A program made the position numbers and the translations under genes. The notes beneath the pieces are model-generated. The model did not search any database. It had not been told where the DNA came from and worked only from the letters and a program-made list of their open reading frames with translations. A stretch of DNA of 64,000 nt, taken from the NCBI GenBank assembly GCA_008638375.1, contig CM018032.1, forward strand, positions 38,751,355-38,815,354. The letters are read 5' to 3'. This document shows positions 47,358-59,475 of this stretch, piece after piece. Numbering within the stretch: the first letter of the stretch is position 1; every line of letters begins with the position of its first letter. The DNA comes from Nyssa sinensis. Taxonomy: Eukaryota > Streptophyta > Magnoliopsida > Cornales > Nyssaceae.

Positions 47358-50300
47358 TGTAACGCCCCGGCCCATTTACCGGGAAATTAAGTTAGTAAAT
47401 TGGTATTAGAAATTTGACGAGAGTAAAATAAGGAGTTACGAGAAATTAAACCGAGAAAAAAAAATAATAATAGCAATAATAAGTGAATGAATAAATAAAT
47501 AAATAAATGAAAAGAAAGCGAAAGAAAATAAAACTAAAACACATAATTTATTTGGCCAATTAAGGCCAAAAGGAAAAATAAAAAAAAGGAAGCCAAAGAT
47601 TGAGGCCAAGGGGATTTGAACCCTTGACTAAGTGGGTAAGACCTTATGTATCTAAAAACTTACCAGTTGGACTGGTAGCATCTTTGTGTCTATATACACA
47701 ACAAAATGTATATAAAACCCATGCAATCAAAACCACCTCGCAAACTGGCCAATGGCCATTCATGTAACACCTCACCCCTGCATCACCCCTATGCACCCTA
47801 GTCATCATCACCCTACTTCAGCCATGATCACCTCTCACCCAAGCAAATTACATGCAACCAAATGATTGCAAGTCAAGCAATCAAACACACATGGCTCTAT
47901 ATGAGATATATGTGTATATGAAATCAGAATCAGGGCTGTTTGTATACTGATATAGAGAGAGTGGGAGAGAGATAAGAGTGTGCAAGCTAGAGAGAGAGAG
48001 AGTAGAAAAATCCTAGTTGCATGCTTGTGTGGCCATTGAAGGAGCAAGGGAGGGAGAACTAAGGACTGGGACTACACGACTGGGACAAGGCTAAACTCAG
48101 TGAGGACTTTACTTGAGCACGACGAAGAGAGGAACACATCTGTACAAGGTAAACACCCAAAAACATCAACCCTCTAAGTTTAGATTTTGTTAAGTTTTTG
48201 TACGTTTTAGAGCATGTTGGGACTGTCATTACATGTATGGTAGATAGAAATAAAACCTGTGTTGATTTCTCGCATTTTAGACCATTAAAACTGCCCAAAA
48301 CACCAAATAGAACCGAAATCCGCCATTAGAGGACCTGGACTGAGGTAGGTCTGAATCAACTTTCCCCAAGCTTGGTTTGGGTTATTTAGACTTAAAATAG
48401 ACATCAAAGGGGTCTCGAAAACATGGACACGCGACCCTAAAGACTCAAAATTGGCCACCAAACCGCGAGTTGCAGGTTCGGGTTTAAAACCCAACCTCAC
48501 TAAAAATGCAACAAAACTGAAATTTGGAAATGAGGGATGAAGCCCCACGATCTGTAGGTCACAACACAAGAAATATCATAAAGATTCGGCCAAAGACGAG
48601 GGTTTTAGAACCAGTTGCAGGTTTCGAATATCGTTTTGAAACAGAGCCATTGGAGCTCGATTCAATGCCCTAAATTGATGTTAGAATGTTGGTATGACTT
48701 CCAGAAGTAGATTAGAATGGATAATAGTGAGTATCGATGGCCAAAAACCTACGAAAATGAAGAAGAAAACTCTAGGGTTTTCAGTCGAACAATGGCCGTC
48801 GCAGTAAGGAAGACGACCCTGTTCATGGGTCGGGTCATGGGTTGGATCACGGGTCGGATTCTGACCCGTTTAAAACGGATCCTTGAAATAAGCTGAACGG
48901 TGCCGTTTTAATAAGTGGCTACTGACATCATTGTGATGTCATGTTGACGTCACGGACCAGTAGAACCGGTCAGTTCAGGGCCAAACAGTTCTGGTTCACT
49001 TGGAACCTAACTGAACCGGTTGGTTTATTAAAAAAAACTTTCTAAAATTTCACTTTGACCCCCCCAGCTTTCGGTTAATTATAAAATCACCGAGAAAAAT
49101 TAAATAAAAATTTATTTAAAATCCTTTTTAAATTAGAAAAAATTGTCAAAACACCCTAGGTCAAAAATAGATCAAATGAAGTCCAAATAAAATAAAAGAA
49201 TAGTGTAACCCAATGTTTTTGGGCATTCCGGACTCAACGACGAAGTCCGATTTTTGAAATTAAGTCCCAAAAATTTAGACACGTGAAATGTAAAATCACC
49301 ATTTTACCCCTAATGATACCCAAGGCCAATTGAATATAAAAGGTAGTCCATTTTGACTATTTTGGGCAATCCGGACTCAATGGTAAAGTCCATTTTGGCA
49401 AACGAAGTACCGAAAAATATGACACATAAAAATATAAAATTATAAAAATACCCTAGGCTTAAAATAAATTATGGGAAAACAAATTTAGGTCTAGAAAAGT
49501 CCAAGCTAATTATCTTCGACGCTTTGAACCTAACGGAGACATCCTTGTGAGAAAATTGGAATAGAGAGGGCTCTAAATTGACTATTAAATTATGTTATAC
49601 TTTGAACAAGAAAATAATAAGGTTTTGAATTGTGATTATAGGGACCCTCGTTAAGGAAGGATTTTTGAAAATTGCTTATGGGACTTCAGGTGAGTATTTT
49701 CATACCATGTTGAGGTAGATTTTTATTATAGATATAAATATCGAACTCTTGTATAATTTGAAAATAGATCCCTCTGTTGAAATCGATTTGAATGATTTAT
49801 TGACATTGCCACTTCCTGATAGTTTGTAAAATGCTCATGACACTATAACAACTTTCTCACCAATCTTTGAACTGTTTTGATTAAAAGCTAAATATGATAT
49901 TCTTAATGGAATGATTAAGATTGTTATTGATATTGATATTATTGATTTTGGAAATGATTTTGATGTTTTGAATAATAGAATCTTCTATGATCTGTCATTA
50001 TCAAATAGATTGTGACTTTATTGAACCCTAACCACGGGGTATATGAGTGGTACTATTGAATTTGATCTCAGTCAGCGAGGTTCTAATTTGCTGGCATTCG
50101 AACCCTAACCACGGGGTATATTGGTGGTATTTTTTAATGTGATCTCAGTCAACGAGGTGCTAATTTGCTGGCCATAGAAGAGTAATTTTTAAAGATTTGA
50201 ATTTATATGAATATTGAATGTGAACTATCATTGAACTTTGAATCACCGAATTGAGAATTATTGAATCACGATTTTGATTATTAGACCATGAAATTTGTTA

Positions 50301-51082
50301 TCGAACTATGTTATCGAACTATGATGTTGATTTTGAACTATGACTATTGAATTTCAAAATGACTTTGAACCGTAACTATGAACAAGTTACAATAATTGAA
50401 CTATAATGTTGATTTGACTGTGACTATTGATATTGAAAATGACTTTGAACCCTGTTTGAATTATAATACTAATCTTCATTATCAAACTATATTATTGGAT
50501 CATGATTTTGAATGCGCTATGTTATCGATTTTGATTTGCGAATGTGATTGATTGAATTGATTGAAAACGACTTTGATACTATTCTCTGACCTGTTGTACT
50601 TGATATGATGTATATTAATTCCATATGAGCATATACATTTCAGACTGTACTATATAGTAGTTTTGAAACCTTTGGCATGTTATGGAAGTACTCATTGGGC
50701 TTGTTGAAGCTCACCCCATCCTCTTAACATTTTTCAGGTAAGGACTAGACAAACTTGCTTTCAGGTGATGCAGGATAAGTGCTTAAGTGACGAAGCGAGT
50801 TCTTTTGATGAGTCCTTGACCGAAGATAGATTAGATTTTTGGGATCTTATGTATTAAGTTTTGTAATAATGTACTACTCTTCGACTTAGAAACTATGATC
50901 TTTGATGATGGTATTTGAATTGAACAATTAAGTTATATAGCTTATTTTGTGGATGTGAAGAAAGAAAGAAAAAAAAAAAAATTCCGCTGCGTAAATGGTA
51001 AAAGTATAGTGATCATTGAGAAAGGCCTCGGTGGCCGATCACGAACCCCTAATCCGCATAAGCCGGATTTCGGGTCGTGACA
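47358..51082 (+). repeat. 3' LTR of element D
   Basis: 3725 bp, near-identical to 42105-45825, including the tRNA-like segment (B-box-like at 47612-47622, A-box-like at 47663-47674), the TGACRTCA cluster near 48922-48952 and the 77-bp duplication (50023 and 50100). Confidence 0.95.
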
Positions 51083-51491
51083 TATAGAACTTCTAGTACA
51101 TTTAAAAAATTGATTGTTTTTGTTCTTTTATTGGAGTTTCCTATACTATCTTAGTGTTCATGCAAGCCTTCATGGTGATCTGTTTAGCAGGATGCCTTTG
51201 ATCCCCAAATATCTCATTGAGATTAAGGATCATATCCTTGGCACGCTAGAAAGTTTGATGCTGTAACAGAGTTGACATCGAAGTTAGAATATAGCAACAT
51301 GCCATCTCATCAGCCTTGACCCACCTATCATAGCAATCAATATCCACTTGGGGTGCATTAATGCCAGGAAAGTCTGGGCAATCCGTAGTGAGCACATCCT
51401 TAGTAATAAGTATAATGTTCAAGTTCTTTTCCAGTTCACTTAATTTAGACCAAGTCAACTTAATTTCTAAGAATCGTATACAAGCATACAT
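51083..51491 (-). pseudogene. Element C gag N-terminus
   Basis: A minus-strand reading contains DCPDFPGINAPQVD, WVKADEMACCYILTSMS and LLQHQ, followed in another frame by KDMILNLNEIFGDQ. These are characteristic of the copia gag (UBN2) N-terminal half. The start of the gag lies near 51491 but a frame change is needed after the first dozen residues. It continues across element D at 42099. Confidence 0.82.
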
Positions 51492-51824
51492 TGATGTGGA
51501 TGTAAAATAAACAATAAATAACCTTTGCTTTCATAAACATATAGTGGTATCCTCAAGCCACTATCAATGAATGCATTGGAACCTAAACCTATAAATAACA
51601 TTCTTTGTAGGGATGACAATGCAATTCAAATGATTAGGAGAACCATCATATCCTATATGATTTTATTACCTGGACATCTCATGTCAAATAAAATTATAAC
51701 TTCCAATATCCTTTAGTCTTCAAAAGAAAGTGACAAACTCCGTGGGGAGAATACCATTACCTCTTGATTAAGTGTATACCATCATCTCGAATTAAAAAAC
51801 AACTGCTGTGAGTTGTGATCTCCG

Positions 51825-53836
51825 TTATTATTATAAAGATTCATATTATCATACATGTGGATATTTTTATTTTATACCATGAGATGGTTAGTTCTTGAAC
51901 TGTTATTAGAAATAGTTCATGTATATAAATGAGATTTTTGTACAGAAGATAAAGTTATGATCAAGCAGTTCTAGAATTGTTCGCAGTCATTGATGAGACT
52001 GGGCATCTTGTCTGTAAGACTATAATACACTTGAACTCTATATGATAGGATGGTTTATCTCAACCACTAGAGTAGTGGACTATGAGTTATTGTATTGGTG
52101 TATTTAGAATACACTGAACTGGATCACTATAAGAAATACGTCATATAAAGTTGTCATATTTGATGTGACTTTTATATTCACTATTTGTAGTAACATCTTA
52201 ATCTTAAGAGAATGGTAGACTCAAGTTCTTAATGGTGGTGACTTTGAGTTATCAATGAGTGAGGTCTCTTAGATCAATACCTAGGTATCTTAAAAAATCA
52301 TTGTTTAGGCTGTGGGAACACATATTATCAAGATACAATCCACACTTTCTAAATTATAAAAATGGATATCACCTATGTATTAATTCAATTGATTAATCAC
52401 TGAAACTCGGATTCGGTCTTTTCAATAAATCGTTTATTGAGATGTTGACCAATTGTTGGGTTCGTAACTAGAACAGAAGCAATTTCAAAAAATATATTTG
52501 GATCCTTTTTTTTTACATGAATCATACAATATTGAAAAGAGGGCTTATAATTACCTTGTTCTTGATAATCTTGATTGTTGAAGAAGCCTTCTTGAATAAA
52601 ATGATGCAATCTTCCTTCTCTTACTCCTTTAGGTCTTCTCCTCAAAAGAGGGGTTAGAATTACCTCATTCTTGATAATCTTAATTGTTGCAGAAGCCTTT
52701 TTGAAAAGATTGATGTAATCTTTCTTCTCCAACTCTGTAGAAGCCTTCTTGAAAAGATTGATGCAATCTTTCTTCTCTAACTCCCCTAGGTCTTCTCCGT
52801 TTTTTCCATTATGCAAGCCGTGCACTAGAGGGGAGAGTGGGCTCCCTCTTTTACTCTCCCACAAGAAAATAATATTTGTTGTGTGTATGGCTATCCCCCT
52901 TATATCACATATTTATAAGAGTTTAAAAAATTAAGGTAAAATGAGGGATCTAAGGTCCCACAAAATTAGCTCCAATTAGTCAATTAATTTTTGTTAATTC
53001 TTAATTAATTAATGAATAATTAATTATACTAAATAATTAGAATTGCACTCTAATTTGGTGAAATAGAGAAAAACTAAAAATCACTAAACATATACAGTGG
53101 GCCCCTCTCTACTTGCATATCAATAATTAGGATTTGTGCTTATACATCGTTAAACCAATTCTTAATTATTTTAGAACTTAATTTATTAATTATTAATCAC
53201 TATTAATTGGTCAACATCTCAATAAATAATTTAATGGAAAGACCGTATATGAATTTCATTGATTAATCAATTGAATTAATACATAGGTGATATCCATGTC
53301 TTTAATTTAGAGAATGTAGTTTTTATCTTAAGAATATGTGTTCCCACAACCTAAATAATGATTTCTTAAGATACTGAGGTGTTTATCTAAGAGACATCAC
53401 TCGTTGATAACTCAAAGTCAATACCATTAAGAACTTGAATCTACCATTCTCTCAAGATTAAGAGCTTAGTACGAATAGTGAATATAAGAGTCACATCAAA
53501 GAAGACAACTTTATATGACATGTTTCTTATAGTGATCAAGTTCAGTGTATTCCTAATACACCAATACTATAACTCAGAGTCCATTACTCTAGTGGTTGAG
53601 ATAAACTACCCTATCATATAGAGGTCAAGTGTATTACTGTCGTACAGACAAGATGCCTAGTCTCATCAATGACTGCGAACAATTCTAGAACTACTTGATC
53701 ATAAGTTCATATCTTCTATACATAAATCTCATTTATATATATGAACTATTTTCAATAATAGTTCAAGGACTAACCATCTCATGGTATAAAATAACAACAT
53801 CCACATGTATGATAATATGAATCTTAATAATAATAA
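51825..53836. repeat. Large inverted repeat, arms of about 630 bp
   Basis: Left arm 51825-52453 and right arm 53206-53836 are reverse complements over their whole length with moderate divergence, separated by about 750 bp. Shared blocks include ACCATGAGATGGTTAG, CATTGATGAGACT, TCAACCACTAGAG and TGTTGACCAATT. The left arm lies in the leader of element C and ends exactly at the inferred LTR edge (52454). The right arm lies inside the inferred LTR. Confidence 0.88.
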
Positions 53837-53893
53837 ATCAAATTCATTAAATAATAAAAAAACATCTTAGGTGTGAGAGCATACATCCTAACA
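52454..53893 (-). repeat. Inferred 5' LTR of element C
   Basis: The left edge TGTTGGG matches the truncated copy at 40318. The right edge is proposed at CCTAACA (53893), which complements the left edge and is followed by CATTT. Only the first 300 bp or so have a second copy to confirm them. No initiator Met tRNA primer-binding site is seen next to the edge at 52453; TTGGTCAACATC occupies that position on the minus strand. The boundaries to the right of 52800 are therefore tentative. Confidence 0.5.
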
Positions 53894-55798
53894 CATTTAA
53901 CTCTATTAAGATTTACCTATTGAATTTATAGATTCAATTTTTGTCTCTTTTTTCCCTTTCCTAATTTACCTAGCTTTCATATGGCGAGTAAAATGACATC
54001 AGTTAGGAAGCCACTGGGAAACATTACATATGCAACAAGGTTTCTATTCATGGCTCTATAAGCATATCTCCATTAGAAGACTTAAGGTGGCCCACATGCC
54101 ACATCAGTTTTATAATTTATGTCAATTAATATTACTACATATATTTTATATGTCAAAGTTGTGGATAACTAAGTTATGGTTAATTACCTATTATCCTATC
54201 TATACAAGTGGTTATTATCAGAGAGATTAAATTATTAACCAACTTCCTTGATGGGAGGAAGTTGATAAAGATCACATCTCTATGGATTAGGGTCCTTGCC
54301 TATCTATAATAAGCTCGTGAATTTTATTGTGCTGCAAGCCTTTCCTAACACAGAGTGGGCAGTTAACCTCATCCATCTCTCACCATACAAAGTAGTATGA
54401 GGTTTGTGCAGGTTGTTCGTGATTGATGATATGAACATTGGATCATGCTAAATGACTTAGATTATATAGCTAAAAGGAAGGATCCATTACTTCTGCTTGT
54501 TATTGTATGTGAATATTTTTCCAATATTTCTTACAGGCCCTTCTTAGTTGATGTTGGAGGAGAGATTTATGATCTCAAAACAAATTCTTGGGTTTAAACA
54601 AATTTTTTGAGTAATCACACAAGATGCTAGTCACGACATCACAGTTGTGAAGGTTGATGTGCATGTTAATTTAGGTTCTTTCCTAATTAACCTCGTCATA
54701 TTTTCTAACTAGCTCATTGAGTGAACATTTAGATTTGGAAGAATTGGAAAGATTTAGTTGGAAGGTCATTGCTAAAAGGAATTTTGGTTTTCTTGCACCC
54801 GTTTCCTCATCTGCACTCATCAAGCCAACTTTACTTTTTGGGACGTGATTGCTTTGAGTATTGTGTAAAAGATGTTGGTGTTTACACCTGGCCAAGTTTA
54901 GTAGAAAGACAGCTAATAGTTTTGTAGGATGAGTGTAGCCAGCAAACTAGACTAACATTTTATGATATTTCTGGTGTTAAATGCATACTAGCATCTATAT
55001 GCGTGTGTGATTATTGCATTTTATATATTTAACAATTGTTGGAAGGCTAATTAGTTTTATGATTTAGAATTATTTACTTCATCTATTCAGGGTGTGCCAC
55101 AAGAACCATGGTTCCCCAACTCCGATTTCTCAACTGCCATATATCTATTGAAGGCCTAGATTAAAACCCTATTCATGAAGTTTAAAGTGTTGTGATTCTT
55201 TTATCTTTTCATACATGTTTAAGTTATGTAGGATGGTAAACTATTGGTGAAAAGTGTAATTTATTATTTTTTCCATGAAGAAAACATGATGAGACAAGAT
55301 TAACTGTGGGACATGATGAATGTACTCGACTTCAAATAATTGGGATAAGATTTTGTTGAGTTGAGTTCATTTGTCTATTAATAAAACATGTTATATGCAC
55401 TGGTATATTTTCCATTTATTGGATGGAAGGATGAGATTAAAAAGGGACTAAAACTTTGGTTGACATTGTACAAATTTAAAAAATAGGGACTAAAGTAAAA
55501 TTGGATGAAAAGAGTAATTTGTTCGAGGTATCCCATGACTTCATGAAAGAAAACTATGACGTAAATTTTTTTAGTTGTTTGATAAGTCACAGCAACGCGA
55601 ATCCTTTTTGGTCAAAGTAACAAATTACAAGAGTTTTTGAGAATTACATTTGTTTATGACATTTATATTAAACTTACATGATGTGGAATAATTCAGCTTC
55701 CAATATATCATCACTGCATTAATAAAAGCAATTTTGAGTTAGCTTGTCAATGGATCATATGTTGATTTGAATCTAATTAATTTATCCAGATATGGCAT
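53894..55798. other. Intergenic DNA, no gene recognised
   Basis: AT-rich sequence with short unmatched ORFs only. Near 55327-55370 is the dispersed phrase AATTGGGATAAGATTTTGTT also found near 20740. Nothing else could be interpreted. Confidence 0.55.
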
Positions 55799-57417
55799 TG
55801 TTATAGATAGATACCACTAGGATATTACTTAAGGTCCCTAGGTATGAATTAAACCTAGAAGGGAGGGGGGTTGGATAGGTTGGTTCTAGAATTAAATTTT
55901 TTTTAATTATTAATTTCAAATCTTGTCTACAACAACGATGCCACAATAACAAAATCATTCAACGTGATTAATCCAACATATAAGCCCTTCCATCAATGTA
56001 GAGATAAGAATTGTTCAAAGATACAAACCTGTCAACAAAAACGTAATCGATCAACTAGTTCAATTTGATAATCAAGTTAATCAATTCAATGCAAAATTCA
56101 ACTAAATGATCAAATGTCAATTCAATTCAATTTACAATTTCAATTAATCAAAATCTTTCTCAATTATGAGATCCATGAAAACTTAATATTAATATCAAAA
56201 TCAATATCGAGCAGAAGCATTCAAGAAAAGAAATTTGTAAATTGTAAGAGATGAAGTGATTGAGAGATTTGCAAACCGATTGATAACGGAGAAATTACCA
56301 AGACAACAATCTTTGGAGTAAAACTCCAGAGTCGGGCCAATGCTCAAGGAAGACTTCCACTATGATAGAAATTGAATCACAATGTATCTATGAACCAAAA
56401 TCTACACCTCAAGCTCTGTTCTCCCCAATCACGTCTTTAATTTTTTCTTGAATCAACAAGTTCCTCATTGTCAGAATCTTCATACAATCGAAATCCTTGA
56501 CAGTCTCAAATCCTCTAATCTAGCCGCTCCACAATTGTAAATCCGTACAATCTAGGTATCCACCAATCCAATCAACAATGCATCCACAAGGTTGATCTCA
56601 ATTCTTCATCAATGGTGAAATGACATGAACTAAAGGCTCTTAGATTTGATTTGGATCTAGTGAATAATCTAAATCAATCAATGAATAAGAGTAGAGAAAT
56701 GAATGATTGAAAATTATAATTAATCTCTCACGAAAGCTTTTTGATCTCTTTAGAATATAGCTTTCACAATTGAAATCTCTCTTACTTTATTTTTCACTGC
56801 TCTCAACTGAATTTTCATGATTTTTTACAATGAACTTGTTCAATCCAAAATGAGCTTTAAAACAGATTATAAATCTATTTTTCGTATAGGGTTCATTCAA
56901 ACAAACCATCACTCTTTCGAACGAGTTCCCATTCTTTCAAACGAACAAGGAACGAAAATCAAATGAGCACATTTTTTAGGTTGCAGTTGTTCGCTTGATA
57001 TAGGCCTTTCGAATGAATGAAAACAAACTACTGTTGTTCATTCGAATGAGCAACAGAGAGTTACTCATTCTTTGTTTGTCTTATGAACATAATTTTTCCT
57101 TAAGAGTTTTTAAGATGCATTTTTGGGAAAATTGTTTCATAATCACAAGTCTAATACACATATGATGTTATGATGCAAATTATATGCAATGCATATAATG
57201 TGTGAGTATGTGAGATCCAAATAAAAAACAAAAGTTCAATATACCCTTTGAAAACCAAGCCAATTGGTAGATATACACAGTAATGTAGCTTGGACCATCT
57301 TAGAGTAGAACGAGCATTGAGGTACTCACACCTAGGATTTATGTAATGATTACACACAAAGCATGTTTTGTCAAACCGAATTAGCCAATTATAATATCAG
57401 ACCCATTGGTTCTAACA
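55799..57417 (-). repeat. 3' LTR of element B
   Basis: 1619 bp, TGTTATAGATAG on the left edge and TTCTAACA on the right, the latter next to a polypurine tract. The first 600 bp or so match 63324-64000. At 56880-57070 it has a cluster of TTCGAA/TTTCAAACGA-type motifs. Confidence 0.9.
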
Positions 57418-57435
57418 AACTCCCCTTTTAGAAAC
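57418..57435 (-). promoter_or_regulatory. Polypurine tract of element B
   Basis: On the minus strand the sequence CTAAAAGGGGAGTT runs directly into the LTR start TGTTAGAACC. AAAAGGGGGAG-type tracts are typical of SIRE-lineage copia elements. Confidence 0.85.
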
Positions 57436-58150
57436 TCGTGACAAAATTGCTTAAAATAGTATAAGAATACAAGACACCAAAATCTATAACCCCCAAAGAG
57501 TCAGATAGAAGGAAATTATACATTTTGACTTAGTATCCTATACTAGAGATATCACTTAGCAATGCTCAACACATAGTCAACCTGTTTCTTACACAACAAA
57601 CTCAACTATACCACATTAGATCACATTAATAGAGATATATTAAATAAATCCAATAAGATCACACAAATAGATAAATCTTGATATAAGACAAGGTATAGTA
57701 AACATGGTAACCATATGCAATCAAGTCAAATCTTAAGCAAGATAAAGTGACTCTAAGTTACCTAATATATATACAAAAAAATGTATACTACTCCGCAATA
57801 TATGCTCAATAAACATCTCTTAATCTCCCAATTTGTACCAACTCACCCTTTGTAACACCAGCTCTTATTTTTTGTCACAATTACAAATGAGGTGTCAAAT
57901 AAGAAAGATCATAAGGAAATAAAATATAACAAGGTAGACATGCATAGTGAGATAGCATAAAACTGACAGTAATGATAATAGACACAATAAGAAAAATATT
58001 AATGATATCATAGCAAAACAGTGAGTCTATCATGAATCTCATGGGAAAAACTGTCAAAAAATATGTACATGTAACTGATGAGCAAAAAGATATACAGGAA
58101 AACCCTACTACAAAAACACTCATCACTTGCATAATTGAAAACAAGCTGAA
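57436..58150. other. Element B interior, non-coding 3' part
   Basis: AT-rich sequence between the ORF relic and the 3' LTR. An 87-codon minus-strand ORF (58144-57881) is hydrophobic in part but shows no family motif. It partly overlaps the reading frame that would follow the ORF relic, so I do not call it a gene. Confidence 0.5.
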
Positions 58151-59475
58151 TCATTGACCATCTCCAGGTGGTGCTAGAAGAGAAAAGTCATGTGTGAGAG
58201 CCTCTGTCAACCCCTGTAGAGCTCCTCGAAGATAGGTCATCTCCTCTATCATCGGCATGAAGAAGTTTGATCTTATCCAAAAATAGTGCTCCTCCAACCT
58301 TTGATCAATGTGAGCAGTGATCTAATCGAGATGCAACTGCAGACTATCCTCTAACTCATCTCTCGTGATTGGCTGACCGATTGTAGATGAAGAGGCTCTT
58401 ACTGAGACATGAAATTCTGCACCCAATAGGGGTACAAAACTGTGGTGGACTTTAGTAAAAAAGGAAGTCCTCAATATGAATATGATCTCTGAAATACTGC
58501 TATGGCGGTGACAGATGTGGTTGCTGCTGCAGTGTTGGTACCGATAACTGTTGCTGTTGTGGCTATTGGGCCTCTTGATGCTGATCATCAACATCGTCCT
58601 CATCGAAAGGAGTGATGACATGTCCCCGGGACCTAGGTAGTGTCTGACGTGTAAATGGTCCAAGTGGGAGGACAAGCATGTCATTAGTATAGAAAGTACC
58701 TACTATGCAACATAGATCTTAGTGATCAGGCTACCAAATGGTAAAGACGCGGTGCGTTTAGTACCAGTGGTGGAGGAATCGATGACTCTAAGAATATACG
58801 AGGGAGCCTCGATCGGTATTGCAGCACTAATGACATAAAGAAGTGTAACACGAGAGAAAGTCAACATGTTCGTGTGGCTGACTGGATGTAATACACTACA
58901 CATGATGAGATTAAGGATACGATAACCATCATGCAGATAACCCTGCTCTAGAGTGGTAGCCTTCGTGACAAAGACTGTTGAACTGACGACACGGAGGGTG
59001 GATGCATAAGATTAGCAGAAGGATGTATAGCACCCTGAGGGAATGGGAAGCTTGGCTGCTCAAATTTAGGTAGGCCAAGAGTCTCAACAATCATGTTTGT
59101 GGTGAGTGAAAAAGTGCCATCGCGAATCATCATTGGGTAGGCTTCTTGGTCATCACGAGAACTTAGGTTTGAGTAAAACTCTCGAACCAAGGTCTCATTG
59201 GCCGGACCCATGACTGATAGGAGAGGTAGATAACCACGTGAGTCAAATAGCATACAAGCTAGAGTCTTACGTATGTCATCTATAGTACATACCCTCTCAA
59301 CTACGACTGGACGGGACAGGACAGACACTGCCCGAACTTGAGTTACTTGGGTCAGAAAGCGATCCATGACCCAAGGTGTTGCTACCAAATGGATAGCATA
59401 AGAAAAGTGTCCTCGTGCTATGGGAATCGTCTTGGTCGACATGATCACGTAGAGTATATCAAATAGAGAATACAT
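58151..59475 (-). pseudogene. Transposase_32-like (putative plant transposon protein) ORF in element B
   Basis: The open part 59475-58948 has Met candidates at 59475 and 59442 (MSTKTIPIARG). Its centre, LVREFYSNLSSRDDQEAYP followed by an IRDGTFSLT strand and VETLGLP, matches the conserved core of the putative plant transposon protein domain (PF20167). Later frames continue the same protein: NMLTFSRVTLLYVISAAIPI and LPFGSLITKIY (58903-58703), then a Ser/His-rich segment and a tail (QLHLD, stop, ITAHIDQRLEEHY). The stop is at 58151. So the gene is full-length but broken by at least three frame changes or stops. The domain's biochemical role is not known; it recurs in plant retroelement-associated proteins. 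It sits where SIRE elements carry an extra 3' ORF. Confidence 0.6.

Larger units (their letters stand above)
42105..51082 (+). mobile_element. Gag-only Ty3/gypsy element D with 3.7-kb LTRs (TR-GAG type)
   Basis: 8978 bp, TGTAACGCCCC to GGGTCGTGACA, with a perfect target duplication TATAG (42100-42104 and 51083-51087). The LTRs are 3721 bp (42105-45825) and 3725 bp (47358-51082); the interior is only 1532 bp and codes for gag alone. A primer-binding site (45829) and polypurine tract (47344-47357) are present. There is no trace of protease, reverse transcriptase, RNase H or integrase. This matches terminal-repeat retrotransposons with GAG domain (TR-GAG), which are mobilised in trans. The LTR copies are nearly identical, so insertion is recent. 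It interrupts the gag of element C. Confidence 0.95.
40318..53893 (-). mobile_element. Ty1/copia element C, internally deleted and split by element D
   Basis: Minus-strand order, right to left: LTR (about 53893-52454), leader, gag N-terminus (51491-51083), element D, gag C-terminus with zinc knuckle (42099-41755), protease traces, integrase (to about 40640), then a truncated LTR (about 40620-40318). Both LTR copies start on the plus strand with TGTTGG and share a 109-112 bp internal tandem repeat. Reverse transcriptase and RNase H are missing at the integrase/LTR junction. The flanks GATTT (40313-40317) and CATTT (53894-53898) could be a one-mismatch target duplication. The right LTR edge is inferred from CCTAACA, the near-complement of the left edge. 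Confidence 0.7.

Noticed and set aside
51548..51575. Possible primer-binding site (TAGTGGTATCCTCAAGCC) near element C
   Set aside because: Wrong strand for a minus-oriented element and not next to an LTR edge.
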